Shown one piece after another: positions 18,054 to 26,057 of a stretch of DNA of 64,000 nt. The position numbers and the translations under genes are program-made. A model generated the notes under the pieces. That model saw only the letters and a program-made list of their open reading frames with translations, searched no databases and was not told the DNA's origin. Every line of letters begins with the position of its first letter. Within the stretch, counting starts at the first letter, position 1. Source of the DNA: DATBHM01 sp963772375 (GTDB taxonomy: Bacteria > Actinomycetota > UBA4738 > JACQTL01); assembly GCA_963772375.1 (NCBI GenBank), contig CAVYXG010000004.1, positions 124,001 through 188,000 on the forward strand, written 5' to 3'.

Positions 18054-19403
18054 TCAGGTCGTCACCCGGAACAGTGTCCACCGATCGGGGACACCCTTCA
18101 GTTCCCGTTCCCCGATGCGGTCGAAGACCAACCCGCTTCCCGCCACGAGATCCTTGACCGTCTGGGAGACGAACACCTCCGACGGCCCGGCCAAGGCGGC
18201 GATCCGGGCGCCGATCACGACAGCGAGCCCACCCGCCTTCTTGTCGATCCGTTCCACCTCGCCCGTGTGGACCCCGGCCCGGACGCGGAGCCCGAGCGGC
18301 CGAACGGCCTCGACGATGCCGGCGGCACACCGCACCGCCCGGGCCGGGCCGTCGAACGTCGCGAAGAACCCATCCCCCGCCACGTCGACCTCCACTCCGC
18401 GGTACCGGCGGAGCAGCGCCCGCACCGTCGAGTGATGACGTTCGATCAACGCCCGCCAGGCGACGTCACCGTGCTCCGCGAGCTGTTCGGTCGAGCCCAC
18501 GAGATCGGTGAACATCACGGTCGCCAGCACGCGATCGAACGAGGCTTCCTCTTCGGCGATCCCGTGCAGGAACGAGTCCACTTCGCTCAGCACGGATGCC
18601 TGGTCCCCGGCCCAGACCAGCCAGTCGTCGCCGGGGAGCTCGACGAACCTCGCTCCCGGAATGCGTTGCGCGAAATCCCTGCCCGCCTCGACCGCGTCCA
18701 CCTCGTCGCCGGTTCGATGGAGCACGAGCGTCGGGACCTGGATCGTACCCAGCACGGCCCTCAGGTCGTACTGCCGCCACACCCGCTCCCGCGCGAGCAT
18801 CGCCGTCGGACTCGCAGCCAACCGTTGCATCCGCGTCCACCAGCGGCGTTGCTCGGCGTCGTCCGCGATCGATGGCGCGAACCATCGCAGCAGTTCGGCC
18901 GCGTACTCCGGCGTGCCCCATCCGGACGCGAGTCCTTCGAGATAGCTGTCCCAGCTGTACTCCAGGAGGGGCGGGCCGATCTGGCTCTCGTAGTCGCCCC
19001 GGGCCGTGGTCGAATACGCGATCAGCGCCGAGACCCGTTCCGGATACGTCGCGGCGAACAGGGCGCAGAGGGCTCCGGAATCCGAACCGCCGAACAGCAC
19101 CGGACGGGCGCATCCGGCGGCGTCCATCACCACGCCGAGGTCGTCCATCATGACCTCGAGCGACGGGACGTCGTGGGGCGACAGCCGGTCCGACAGGCCG
19201 GTCCCGCGCGGATCCATGAGGATCAGGCGACGGGACGAGGCCAACCCGGTGAGGAACCGTGCGAACAAAGGGTTGTCCCACGTGATCTCCAGGTTGCCGA
19301 CCCATTGGGGCACGAAGACGAGATCGACGGGGCCGTCGCCGACCGTCTGATAGGCGAGCGCGACGTCGCCGTTGCGCGCGAACCGGATGTCCGGGGAGTG
19401 CAC
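18054..19403 (-). CDS. Alpha/beta hydrolase fused to a class III nucleotide cyclase domain
   Basis: 449 residues from GTG at 19403 (GGAAGA upstream). Residues 1-280 form an alpha/beta hydrolase: DPRGTGLSD then the nucleophile elbow LFGGSDSG (S107). From about 290 a class III adenylate/guanylate cyclase domain follows: VMFTDLVGSTEQL (first metal Asp), EVDVAGDGFFATF (second), VRAGVHTGEVE, and a C-terminal ELKGVPDRW. The usual Asn of the NxxxR transition-state pair is Gly (VIGARIAAL), so cyclase activity is uncertain. This fusion is common in Actinomycetota. It presumably couples a small-molecule hydrolase or sensor to cyclic nucleotide output. Confidence 0.88.
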   Translation of the reverse strand: MHSPDIRFARNGDVALAYQTVGDGPVDLVFVPQWVGNLEITWDNPLFARFLTGLASSRRLILMDPRGTGLSDRLSPHDVPSLEVMMDDLGVVMDAAGCARPVLFGGSDSGALCALFAATYPERVSALIAYSTTARGDYESQIGPPLLEYSWDSYLEGLASGWGTPEYAAELLRWFAPSIADDAEQRRWWTRMQRLAASPTAMLARERVWRQYDLRAVLGTIQVPTLVLHRTGDEVDAVEAGRDFAQRIPGARFVELPGDDWLVWAGDQASVLSEVDSFLHGIAEEEASFDRVLATVMFTDLVGSTEQLAEHGDVAWRALIERHHSTVRALLRRYRGVEVDVAGDGFFATFDGPARAVRCAAGIVEAVRPLGLRVRAGVHTGEVERIDKKAGGLAVVIGARIAALAGPSEVFVSQTVKDLVAGSGLVFDRIGERELKGVPDRWTLFRVTT

Positions 19404-19464
19404 CTTTGCATCTTCCCGCCCACCGCCTTCGAGCGCTACGGGCACGGCCGGACGGGAACGTCGG

Positions 19465-20064
19465 TCAGTGGACGACGCGATACATGATGTGGGTCGCGAG
19501 CGGCGAGTGGAACACCTGGATCGGCTCGAGCTCGAACGATTCGTCGAACCCCTCGAACAGGCGCTTGCCCGCGCCCAGCACGACCGGTGCGATCGAGATC
19601 GACAGCTCGTCCACCTGGCCCGCGCGAAGGGCCTGCCGGATGACGTCCGCCCCGCCCATGATCGACACGTCCTGGTCCCCTGCGGCCTCCCGCGCCAGGT
19701 CGAGCGCCGTGTCGAGCCCCTCCACGAACGTGAACCCGGTCTCCGGCTCCGGCGCCTCCTCCGGGTGGTGCGTGACGATGAAGAACGGCACACCGAACGG
19801 GTTGCTTCCGCCCCATGCGTCCGCCGCCCGATACGTTCCGCGGCCGCCGATGACCGCGCCGAAGCGGGCGAAGATCCCGTCGATGAACTCCTTGTCCGCA
19901 CCGGTGGCCTCGCCGCGCGTCCCGCCCTCGTACGTCCAGGGACCGCCGAACACCCAGTAGTGCAGCCGCTCGCCGCCCTCGCCGAGGCCACGCTCCGGCC
20001 CGTCGTTCGGCCCGGTGACGTACCCGTCCACCGAGGTCGTGATCCCCGCGATCACCTTGGTCAT
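19465..20064 (-). CDS. Dihydrofolate reductase-family (RibD C-terminal-like) oxidoreductase
   Basis: 199 residues from ATG at 20064, preferred over an upstream ATG because GGAAGGAGC lies before it. The N-terminus MTKVIAGITTSVDGYV is typical of the YyaP/YwjB branch. GRGTYRAADAWGG and SIMGGADVIRQAL form the NADPH site. These proteins reduce pteridine- or pyrimidinone-like substrates, but their physiological roles are mostly unknown. Single gene, no operon partner. Confidence 0.85.
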   Translation of the reverse strand: MTKVIAGITTSVDGYVTGPNDGPERGLGEGGERLHYWVFGGPWTYEGGTRGEATGADKEFIDGIFARFGAVIGGRGTYRAADAWGGSNPFGVPFFIVTHHPEEAPEPETGFTFVEGLDTALDLAREAAGDQDVSIMGGADVIRQALRAGQVDELSISIAPVVLGAGKRLFEGFDESFELEPIQVFHSPLATHIMYRVVH

Positions 20065-20222
20065 CGCCTGCTCCTTCCGCTCGTCACGATCACCCATTCA
20101 TGACAGTCACCATGCTCGGAACTCATCGCGGAACCGAGGGGCCAATCGCTCCGACGGGTGGCGCCCGGGAGGAGTCCGATGACGTGGCACTCGCGTGGGG
20201 GAGCGCAGACACATCGGCTCGC

Positions 20223-20633
20223 TCAGTAGTTCGTCGGTGTGGCGACGCAGCCGTACGCCGCGGGGATGCCGAACGCCACGGAGTTGAACTGGAACGCGCG
20301 GGTCTGGTTGTCGGACATCGCGATCGTGCGAATCCCCGATCCGTCGAAGAAGTAGTCGTCGGTTCACTGGGCCTGCAGACCGGGATGGCAGCTCATCGTG
20401 AGCCTCGCCTTGAGGCCGGGCGACAGGTCGAGGCCGGCGACGGAACCGGGGATCAGGTTCGCGTGGTCGACGATCGGAGGATGGTGTCCCGCGATAGTGC
20501 CGGCGGCGACCTCGTGGTTCGACTTCACGATCACCGTCGTGGTCGCGGCCGCCGTCCCGCCGAGCGCCACGACCAGCGCGAGCGTGGCCATCACGTTGGC
20601 ATACGTGAACATCCCGGTCGTTGGTCCGGCCAT
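20223..20633 (-). pseudogene. TYANVMATLALVVALGG-type secreted/membrane protein, interrupted by in-frame TGA
   Basis: ATG at 20633 (after GGAAGGAGC) opens a frame containing MFTYANVMATLALVVALGGTAAA, a short N-terminal hydrophobic motif common in Thermoleophilia and related lineages. It stops at TGA 20364-20366 after 89 residues. The same frame continues for 47 well-formed codons (TDDYFFDGSGIRTIAMSDNQ and on to a C-terminal CVATPTNY) to a second stop at 20223. The downstream part reads as the natural C-terminus, so the internal TGA looks like a nonsense mutation (perhaps from TGG or CGA) or a sequence error. The 89-residue short form may still be made. Function unknown. Confidence 0.6.
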
Positions 20634-20745
20634 CGTCGTGCTCCTTCCGCTCGCGCCAGTCTCCTCCGGTTCGGGTTCTTGGCTTGACCCGCTGTCGGGC
20701 CCGGCGGACGATCCCGCACGTTCACCGACCGGGAGGTTCCTGCCA

Positions 20746-21513
20746 ATGTCATCTCGCTCGTTGCTTCGTGCCGTCACGACGACGATCGCCGTCGTACTGC
20801 TGGCCGTTTCGTGCAGCTCGAACGGGCCGAAGCCGCGTCCCGCCGAGGGAACCGGCGACGCCGGGTCCCCGACGAGCGCGCCGTTGACCTCGGCGCCGAC
20901 GCCGGTTCCTCCGGTCACCGAGACCCCGCCGACCGAGCCGCCCGCCACCACGGGCGGCGGCGGGGACGGGGACGGCGACGGTGGTGGCAACGGCATCTTC
21001 CTGACCGAGGGCGGGACCTACCAGATCACCTCCGACCGGATGATCTACATCGCCAGGCAGAAGTTCCTGGTGGTGTCGCCCAAGCTGTGGTTCGGCTCGA
21101 CCCCCACGCCGAAGTTCCCGAAGGGCGCCTACCTCGCGACCGACACGGGCGCGTTCCTGTCGGAGGGTGGAACCTGGACGAACGCCTCCAGCCGCGACCT
21201 CAAGGACCACCTGCGCCCTGTGGAGGCGGAGGCCGTGCTGGCGAAGCTCCGCAACCTGCCCATCTCCACCTGGCACTACCGCGCGGAGGCGGCCGGCATC
21301 CGTCACCTCGGCCCGATGGCGGAGGACTTCTCGCGCGCGTTCGGGCTCGGCGAGGACGCACGGCACATCGCGACGGTCGACGAGGAGGGCGTGGCGCTCG
21401 CAGCGCTCCAGGCCCTCGCGAAGCGTTCGGCCCGGCAGGACCGCACGATCGCCGCACTCCAACAGGAGCTGCACCGCCTCGCCTCGCGGGTTCGGCACCT
21501 GCAACGCCACTGA
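20746..21513 (+). CDS. Secreted lipoprotein-like protein with peptidase S74 (intramolecular chaperone) domain
   Basis: 255 residues from ATG at 20746, with GGGAGG 9 bases upstream. A signal sequence ends in VLLAVSC (possible lipid-attached Cys), followed by a Thr/Pro and Gly/Asp linker (residues ~25-85), then a short beta-rich region. The C-terminus is the S74 domain: NASSRDLKDHLRPVEAEAVL with the SxxxLK core, then ISTWHYR, HLGPMAEDF and ALAALQALAKR leading into a coiled coil. S74 domains trimerise and self-cleave in phage tail fibres and endosialidases. No phage genes surround it, so a cell-surface trimer is more likely. Confidence 0.8.
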   Translation: MSSRSLLRAVTTTIAVVLLAVSCSSNGPKPRPAEGTGDAGSPTSAPLTSAPTPVPPVTETPPTEPPATTGGGGDGDGDGGGNGIFLTEGGTYQITSDRMIYIARQKFLVVSPKLWFGSTPTPKFPKGAYLATDTGAFLSEGGTWTNASSRDLKDHLRPVEAEAVLAKLRNLPISTWHYRAEAAGIRHLGPMAEDFSRAFGLGEDARHIATVDEEGVALAALQALAKRSARQDRTIAALQQELHRLASRVRHLQRH

Positions 21514-21552
21514 ACCGGACCGCGCGAGGGCGTCTGCTACCCTGATTCGGCC

Positions 21553-21744
21553 ATGGCTGCGAAGTGCGACGTCTGCGGGAAGACCCCCTTCTTCGGGATG
21601 CAGGTCTCCCACTCCCACCGCCGGTCCCCCCGCCGGTGGAACCCCAACGTGCAGCGCGTCCGCGCCATCGTCAACGGCACCCCCAAGCGCCTCAACGTGT
21701 GCGCGAAGTGCCTGAAGGCCGGCAAGGTCCAGCGCGCCGGCTGA
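21553..21744 (+). CDS. rpmB: 50S ribosomal protein bL28
   Basis: 63 residues, normal length. Begins MAAKCDVCGKTPFFG and ends with CAKCLKAGK, so both CxxC pairs of the zinc form are kept. That parallels the zinc-form bL32 in this window. TACCCT at 21538-21543 lies 9 bases before the ATG and there is no Shine-Dalgarno, which suggests a leaderless or nearly leaderless message. In relatives rpmB lies beside the fakA-like gene; here about 8 kb of accessory genes separate them. Confidence 0.96.
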   Translation: MAAKCDVCGKTPFFGMQVSHSHRRSPRRWNPNVQRVRAIVNGTPKRLNVCAKCLKAGKVQRAG

Positions 21745-21747
21745 GGA

Positions 21748-22245
21748 TCAGGCCGCCCTCGAGTCTCGTTCCACCAGGTTCTCGGCCGCCCGCAGCATCC
21801 TGCGCGCCTGCTGGTTCCGGCGGTAGGCCATCACGAGGAACAGCGTCGCGAGCGGCAGCTCCACGATCAGCGCCATCGCGATCGCCGCAGCCAGCTGATC
21901 TCCCGGGTTGGAGGTGAGGATGTCGAACCAGGCGTCGACGACGAGCAGCGTGGACGTCGCCACCGCGCACATCGGGAACCAGGCCGAGCCGCGCCAGGCC
22001 GTGATGCCGGTGGAGATCAGCGCGATGGCCATGAGCACGTCGAACCCGCCCCAGGCGATGTTCCAGTTGGGCGCCAGGTGGCGGTTGGGAAGCGTCACGG
22101 TGAGCCACGCCGACCACGCGCCGAGACCGACCGCCCAGACGATGAACAGCCGACCCAACCAGGGGCTCCGGCGCTGCCGGTAGACGGCCGTCAGCGGATC
22201 GAGGGTCGCGCTCCGATCCCTGTTCCTGCGCACGAACGTGGCCAT
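21748..22245 (-). CDS. Small integral membrane protein, four predicted helices
   Basis: 165 residues from ATG at 22245, directly after a strong TAGGAGGAA. A basic, cytoplasmic N-terminus (MATFVRRNRDRS) is followed by about four hydrophobic segments (FIVWAVGLGAWSAWLTV, GFDVLMAIALISTGIT, CAVATSTLLVVDAWF, AIAMALIVELPLATLFLVMA) and a charged tail. I do not recognise the family. It is convergent with rpmB, 3 bases apart, and downstream of thiD on the same strand. Confidence 0.75.
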   Translation of the reverse strand: MATFVRRNRDRSATLDPLTAVYRQRRSPWLGRLFIVWAVGLGAWSAWLTVTLPNRHLAPNWNIAWGGFDVLMAIALISTGITAWRGSAWFPMCAVATSTLLVVDAWFDILTSNPGDQLAAAIAMALIVELPLATLFLVMAYRRNQQARRMLRAAENLVERDSRAA

Positions 22246-22309
22246 CGACGTTCCTCCTACCCCGTCAGCGGCATGATCCCACCTGACGGCGACACGGCCC
22301 AACCGACGT

Positions 22310-23116
22310 TCAACCCTGGAACAACGGGTTGACCGGCCCGATTCCCGCGCCGATCTCGAGGGAGTGCCGGATGGCCTCGGTGACGAACGCCTTCCCCGCG
22401 CGAACCGCCACGTCGAGCGGGTCGCCGTGGGCCAGCCGCGCCGTGATGGCCGCCGAGAGCACGCAGCCGGTGCCGTGGGTGTTCGCGCTGTCGATACGCT
22501 CCCCCACCAACCACTCCCGGTCGCCCCCGGCCGAGGCGAGCAGGTCCGCCGCCTCCGAGCCCTCCAGGTGGCCGCCCTTCACCAGCACCGAACGCGGCCC
22601 CTGCTCGAGGATCGCCGCGGCCGCTCGCTCCATGTCCTCCCGCGTCTCGATCGCCTCCAGATCGGCGAGCCCGGCGGCCTCGGGGAGGTTCGGGGTCACC
22701 ACCAGGGCGAGCGGGAGCAGCTTCGTCCGGAGCGAGGCCACCGCCTCCTGGGCCAGCAGCCGGTGCCCGTGCTTCGAGACGAACACCGGGTCCACCACCA
22801 GCCGGTCGATCCCCTGTTCGGCCACGGCCCCGGCGACCGCCTCCACGATGGCCGCCGACGCGAGCATCCCCGTCTTGGCCGCGTCGACCCCGATGTCGGA
22901 GGCCACCGCGCGGATCTGGTCGGCCACGAGCCCGGGCGAGAGCTCCTCGTAGCCGGTCACGCCCCGGGTGTTCTGCACGGTGACGGCCGTGATCGCCGTC
23001 ATGCCGTAGCAGTCCAGCGCGGAGAACGTCTTCAGATCGGCCTGGATCCCCGCACCGCCGCCGGAGTCGCTCCCCGCGATGGACAGGGCCCGCGGGCTGC
23101 GTTCATCGACGGGCAA
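22310..23116 (-). CDS. thiD: Hydroxymethylpyrimidine/phosphomethylpyrimidine kinase
   Basis: 268 residues. Phosphorylates HMP and HMP-P in thiamine synthesis. Ribokinase-fold signatures are present: SIAGSDSGGGAGIQADLKTF, TAVTVQNTRGV, VDPVFVSKHGHRLL, and the anion hole with catalytic Asp in NTHGTGCVLSAAI (here the GTGC loop is intact and the Asp position reads HGTGC, as in family members). The start overlaps the end of thiL by 14 bases, implying translational coupling. Confidence 0.95.
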   Translation of the reverse strand: MPVDERSPRALSIAGSDSGGGAGIQADLKTFSALDCYGMTAITAVTVQNTRGVTGYEELSPGLVADQIRAVASDIGVDAAKTGMLASAAIVEAVAGAVAEQGIDRLVVDPVFVSKHGHRLLAQEAVASLRTKLLPLALVVTPNLPEAAGLADLEAIETREDMERAAAAILEQGPRSVLVKGGHLEGSEAADLLASAGGDREWLVGERIDSANTHGTGCVLSAAITARLAHGDPLDVAVRAGKAFVTEAIRHSLEIGAGIGPVNPLFQG

Positions 23117-24131
23117 GATGGTCCCAGCCCTTCGCCTCGAGCGTCTCCTCGTTGCCGTCCGCGTCGACCGAGACCAGCCTCGGCGACGCGGTGACCTCGC
23201 CGATGTCGGTCAACCGGACTCCGAACCGCTCGTCCAGCGACGCGGCGGCCTCGGCCACCCGGGGCGCGGGCATCGTCGCCAGCAGCTCGTAGTCCTCCCC
23301 ACCGGAGAGCGCCAGTCCCAACGGATCGACGTCCAGCACGGAACGGAGCTCGTGCAGCTCCGGCGCGACCGGCACGTCGCCCAGCACCACGCGAGCCCCC
23401 ACCCTCGACGCGGTGCACAGCCGCGATAGGTCGATCGCCAGCCCGTCCGAGAGGTCCATCATCGCCGTGACCCCGGCGGCCGCGAGCGTCTGCCCCTCCC
23501 CCACCCTCGCCACCGGCCGCACGTGGGCCTCCATCAGCGAACGCCCCCAGTCGGACCCGAGGGCCGGGCGGGCCTGCGACGACGGTGCCCGGGCCAGCGC
23601 CAGCCCGCCCGCCGACGCACCCAGCGAACCCGTGACGACCACCCGGTCGCCGGGCCGGGCGCCACCCCGCGTCACGAACCGCCCCCGCGCCACCTCCCCG
23701 ATCAGCGCCACCGAGACCACCGCGACGGAACCGGACGACAGGTCCCCGCCGACCATCGCCACCCCGTACTCGTCGCACGCGGCCCGCATGCCACCCTCGA
23801 GCTCGACCACCCAGGCGGCGTCCGCGTCCGGCGGGACGGCCACCGACACCAGGGCGAACCGCGGGCTCGCCCCCATCGCGGCGACGTCGGACACGTTCAC
23901 CACGACGGCCTTCGCGCCGAGGTCGCGGGGCGAGATCGTGGACCGCGTGAAGTGCACGCCCTCGACCAGGATGTCGGCCGTCAGCACCAGCTCGCCCGGG
24001 CGCGTGTCCACGACCGCGGCGTCGTCGCCGATCCCCAGCCGGACGCCCGGATGGTCGCCCGAGAACACCCGACGAAGGGTGGCCACCAGCTCGTCCTCGG
24101 TCGTCCCCGCGCGATGCTCCTCCTGCTTCAC
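23103..24131 (-). CDS. thiL: Thiamine-monophosphate kinase
   Basis: 342 residues from GTG at 24131. Makes thiamine diphosphate from thiamine monophosphate, the cofactor needed by Kgd, encoded 13 kb away. Motifs: LGIGDDAAVVD near the N-terminus (metal/ATP site), VNVSDVAAMGA, VGGDLSSG, DLSDGLAIDLSRL and SGGEDYELL. thiL upstream of the fakA-like/recG block is conserved in Mycobacterium and Streptomyces. No TPP riboswitch-like fold is seen in the 50 bases before it. Confidence 0.95.
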   Translation of the reverse strand: MKQEEHRAGTTEDELVATLRRVFSGDHPGVRLGIGDDAAVVDTRPGELVLTADILVEGVHFTRSTISPRDLGAKAVVVNVSDVAAMGASPRFALVSVAVPPDADAAWVVELEGGMRAACDEYGVAMVGGDLSSGSVAVVSVALIGEVARGRFVTRGGARPGDRVVVTGSLGASAGGLALARAPSSQARPALGSDWGRSLMEAHVRPVARVGEGQTLAAAGVTAMMDLSDGLAIDLSRLCTASRVGARVVLGDVPVAPELHELRSVLDVDPLGLALSGGEDYELLATMPAPRVAEAAASLDERFGVRLTDIGEVTASPRLVSVDADGNEETLEAKGWDHLARR

Positions 24132-24183
24132 CGATAATGAGCCTAGTCCAGGCTCCGCCACAGCCCCGACGAGGAGGACCGCC

Positions 24184-24390
24184 ATGGCCGTCATGAACAC
24201 GATCGAGCTCGAGGGCGTGTCCGACGCGAACTGGGGCGAGGCCGCCCGGGAGGCCCTCCGGGAGGCCTCGCGGACCATCCGAGGCATCAACCGCCTGGAG
24301 GTCCTCGGGACCTCGACCACCGTGGAGAACGGCCGCATCGCGGAGTACCGGACGCAGGTTCGCCTGTACTTCACGGTCGAGGGCACCTGA
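24184..24390 (+). CDS. Dodecin family flavin-storage protein
   Basis: 68 residues, exactly dodecin size, from ATG at 24184 behind GAGGAGGACC. The sequence (IELEGVSDANWGEAAREAL...RTIRGI and QVRLYFTVEG) is typical; Trp in SDANW is the residue that stacks on bound flavin. Dodecins form hollow dodecamers that store FMN/FAD or CoA. Divergent from thiL with 52 bases between. Confidence 0.9.
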   Translation: MAVMNTIELEGVSDANWGEAAREALREASRTIRGINRLEVLGTSTTVENGRIAEYRTQVRLYFTVEGT

Positions 24391-24393
24391 AAA

Positions 24394-24414
24394 GGTCCCG
24401 CCCTCGGCGGGGCC
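24394..24414 (+). terminator. Hairpin after the dodecin gene
   Basis: GGTCCCGCC-CTC-GGCGGGGCC pairs over nine positions (one G-U) four bases after the dodecin stop. There is no U-tract, so it may act as an RNA 3' stabiliser or a weak terminator. Confidence 0.45.
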
Positions 24415-24444
24415 GAAGACCCGGGTCGCCCTGCTGGAGACGGG

Positions 24445-24450
24445 TAGAAT
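24445..24450 (+). promoter_or_regulatory. Candidate -10 element of pckA
   Basis: TAGAAT preceded by GGG, giving a leader of about 80 bases to the pckA GTG. No recognisable -35. Same hexamer context as before nadA and plsC. Confidence 0.35.
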
Positions 24451-24536
24451 CGCTGTCCCGCGACCGAAGACGGACCACGCGTTCCGAATCGCGTTCGTCC
24501 CGATCACCATCGCCGAACGACGACAGGAGAGTTGCC

Positions 24537-26057
24537 GTGTCCAGCGACATCGAAGCGAAGCAGGTCCACGACAATCCGAGCCCCGAGGATCTCCGCGCGT
24601 TCACCGAGCAGATGCCGCAGACCCGCCTCACGGGGTTCGGCAACACCAACACCCAGACCGTGGCCACGTCCCGGAGCGCGGGCAGCACGTTCGTCGTCGG
24701 CGAGCCCGGTTCCTCGAGCGGCAAGACCATCTCCCGCGAGGAGTTCGACCGCATCGCGAAGCTGCAGGACGACTACATCCGCGGTCAGGAGATGGTGGTC
24801 GTCGACGGGTACATCGGCAACGACGACGAGTTCAAGGTCCCGGCGCGGCTCACCATCGAGAAGGCGAACGCCAACGTCGCCGGCATGCAGCAGAAGCTGT
24901 ACTTCCCCCCGGAGGGCGGCGACCCCCAGGTCCAGGTGATCTACACGCCGAACCTGCCCATCCCCGGCTATCCCGACGACCGGATCGTCGCCGTCGACCT
25001 CGACGGCGGCGTCACCCGCATCCTCAATTCCGACTACTTCGGCGAGTCGAAGAAGGGCGGCCTGCGGATGTGGAACACCATCGTGCTCGAGCGCGGTGGC
25101 CTCGCGCTGCACGCCGGGTGCAAGGTCGTGCCCACGTCGGCCGGCGAGAAGGTGTTCCTGATCATCGGCCTGTCGGGCACCGGCAAGACCACAACGACGT
25201 TCACCACGCAGAACGAGTCGCTGCCGGTGCAGGACGACTTCGTCGCGCTGATGCCGGGCGGCAAGGTGTACGGCAGCGAGAACGGCTGCTTCGCCAAGAC
25301 GTTCTCCCTGGACCCCGAGTTCGAGCCCAACATCTACAACGCCGTCGTCAAGGAGACGTCGTACCTCGAGAACGTCTACCAGGACGACGCCGCCGTCGTG
25401 AACTTCTTCGAGACGTCGTATACGAAGAACGGCCGGGCGGTGTTCGGCATGGAGGACCTCGGGCGGTTCCGCGACGCCCGGGACGTCGGCCGCGTCGACT
25501 ACCTGCTGATCCTGAACTGGAACGAGTCGATCATCCCCGCCGTCGCGCGCCTCACCCAGGAACAGGCCGCCGCGTACTTCATGCTCGGCGAGACGACCGG
25601 GACCTCCGCCGGGGGAGCCTCGGAGGAGGGCAAGTTCCTGCGCGTGCCGGGGACCAACCCGTTCTTCCCGCTGCCGCACGGCGTGCAGGGCAACCGGTTC
25701 CTCGAGCTGCTCGACTCCCACCCGATCGAGGTGTTCCTCATGAACACCGGGCGGGTCGGCGGGCGCGAGAACGACGAGCGGTCGAAGAAGATCAAGATCC
25801 CCGCGAGCAGCGCCGTCGTGCAGTCCATCGCCGAGTCGGCGATCAAGTGGACGGACGCGCCGGAGTTCGGCTACGAGGTGGCCGAGGAGGTCCCGGGCAT
25901 CGACGACGTCGAGCTGCTCCAGCCGTGGCGCCTCTACGAGCGTGAGGCCCGGTCGCAGGAGTACCGCGACACCGTGGAACGCCTGACCGCCGAGCGGAAG
26001 GCCCGGCTGGACGAGTTCCCCCAGCTCTCCGACCAGATCAAGCGCGCCGTCGGGTAG
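24537..26057 (+). CDS. pckA: Phosphoenolpyruvate carboxykinase (ATP)
   Basis: 506 residues from GTG at 24537 after ACAGGAGAG. Converts oxaloacetate and ATP to phosphoenolpyruvate, the entry to gluconeogenesis when growing on acetate. The P-loop GLSGTGKTTT is at 211-220, followed by QDDFVALMPGG (metal site) and NGCFAKTFSLDPEFEPNIYNA. This is the ATP-type enzyme, whereas mycobacteria and many actinomycetes use the GTP-type; the choice is a useful lineage marker. Its 3' end overlaps the sensor kinase gene by 20 bases, convergently. Confidence 0.96.
   Translation: MSSDIEAKQVHDNPSPEDLRAFTEQMPQTRLTGFGNTNTQTVATSRSAGSTFVVGEPGSSSGKTISREEFDRIAKLQDDYIRGQEMVVVDGYIGNDDEFKVPARLTIEKANANVAGMQQKLYFPPEGGDPQVQVIYTPNLPIPGYPDDRIVAVDLDGGVTRILNSDYFGESKKGGLRMWNTIVLERGGLALHAGCKVVPTSAGEKVFLIIGLSGTGKTTTTFTTQNESLPVQDDFVALMPGGKVYGSENGCFAKTFSLDPEFEPNIYNAVVKETSYLENVYQDDAAVVNFFETSYTKNGRAVFGMEDLGRFRDARDVGRVDYLLILNWNESIIPAVARLTQEQAAAYFMLGETTGTSAGGASEEGKFLRVPGTNPFFPLPHGVQGNRFLELLDSHPIEVFLMNTGRVGGRENDERSKKIKIPASSAVVQSIAESAIKWTDAPEFGYEVAEEVPGIDDVELLQPWRLYEREARSQEYRDTVERLTAERKARLDEFPQLSDQIKRAVG

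Noticed and set aside
24394..24450. Riboswitch in the pckA leader
   Set aside because: Only one simple hairpin is present, directly after the dodecin stop and before the likely promoter, so it belongs to the upstream transcript.
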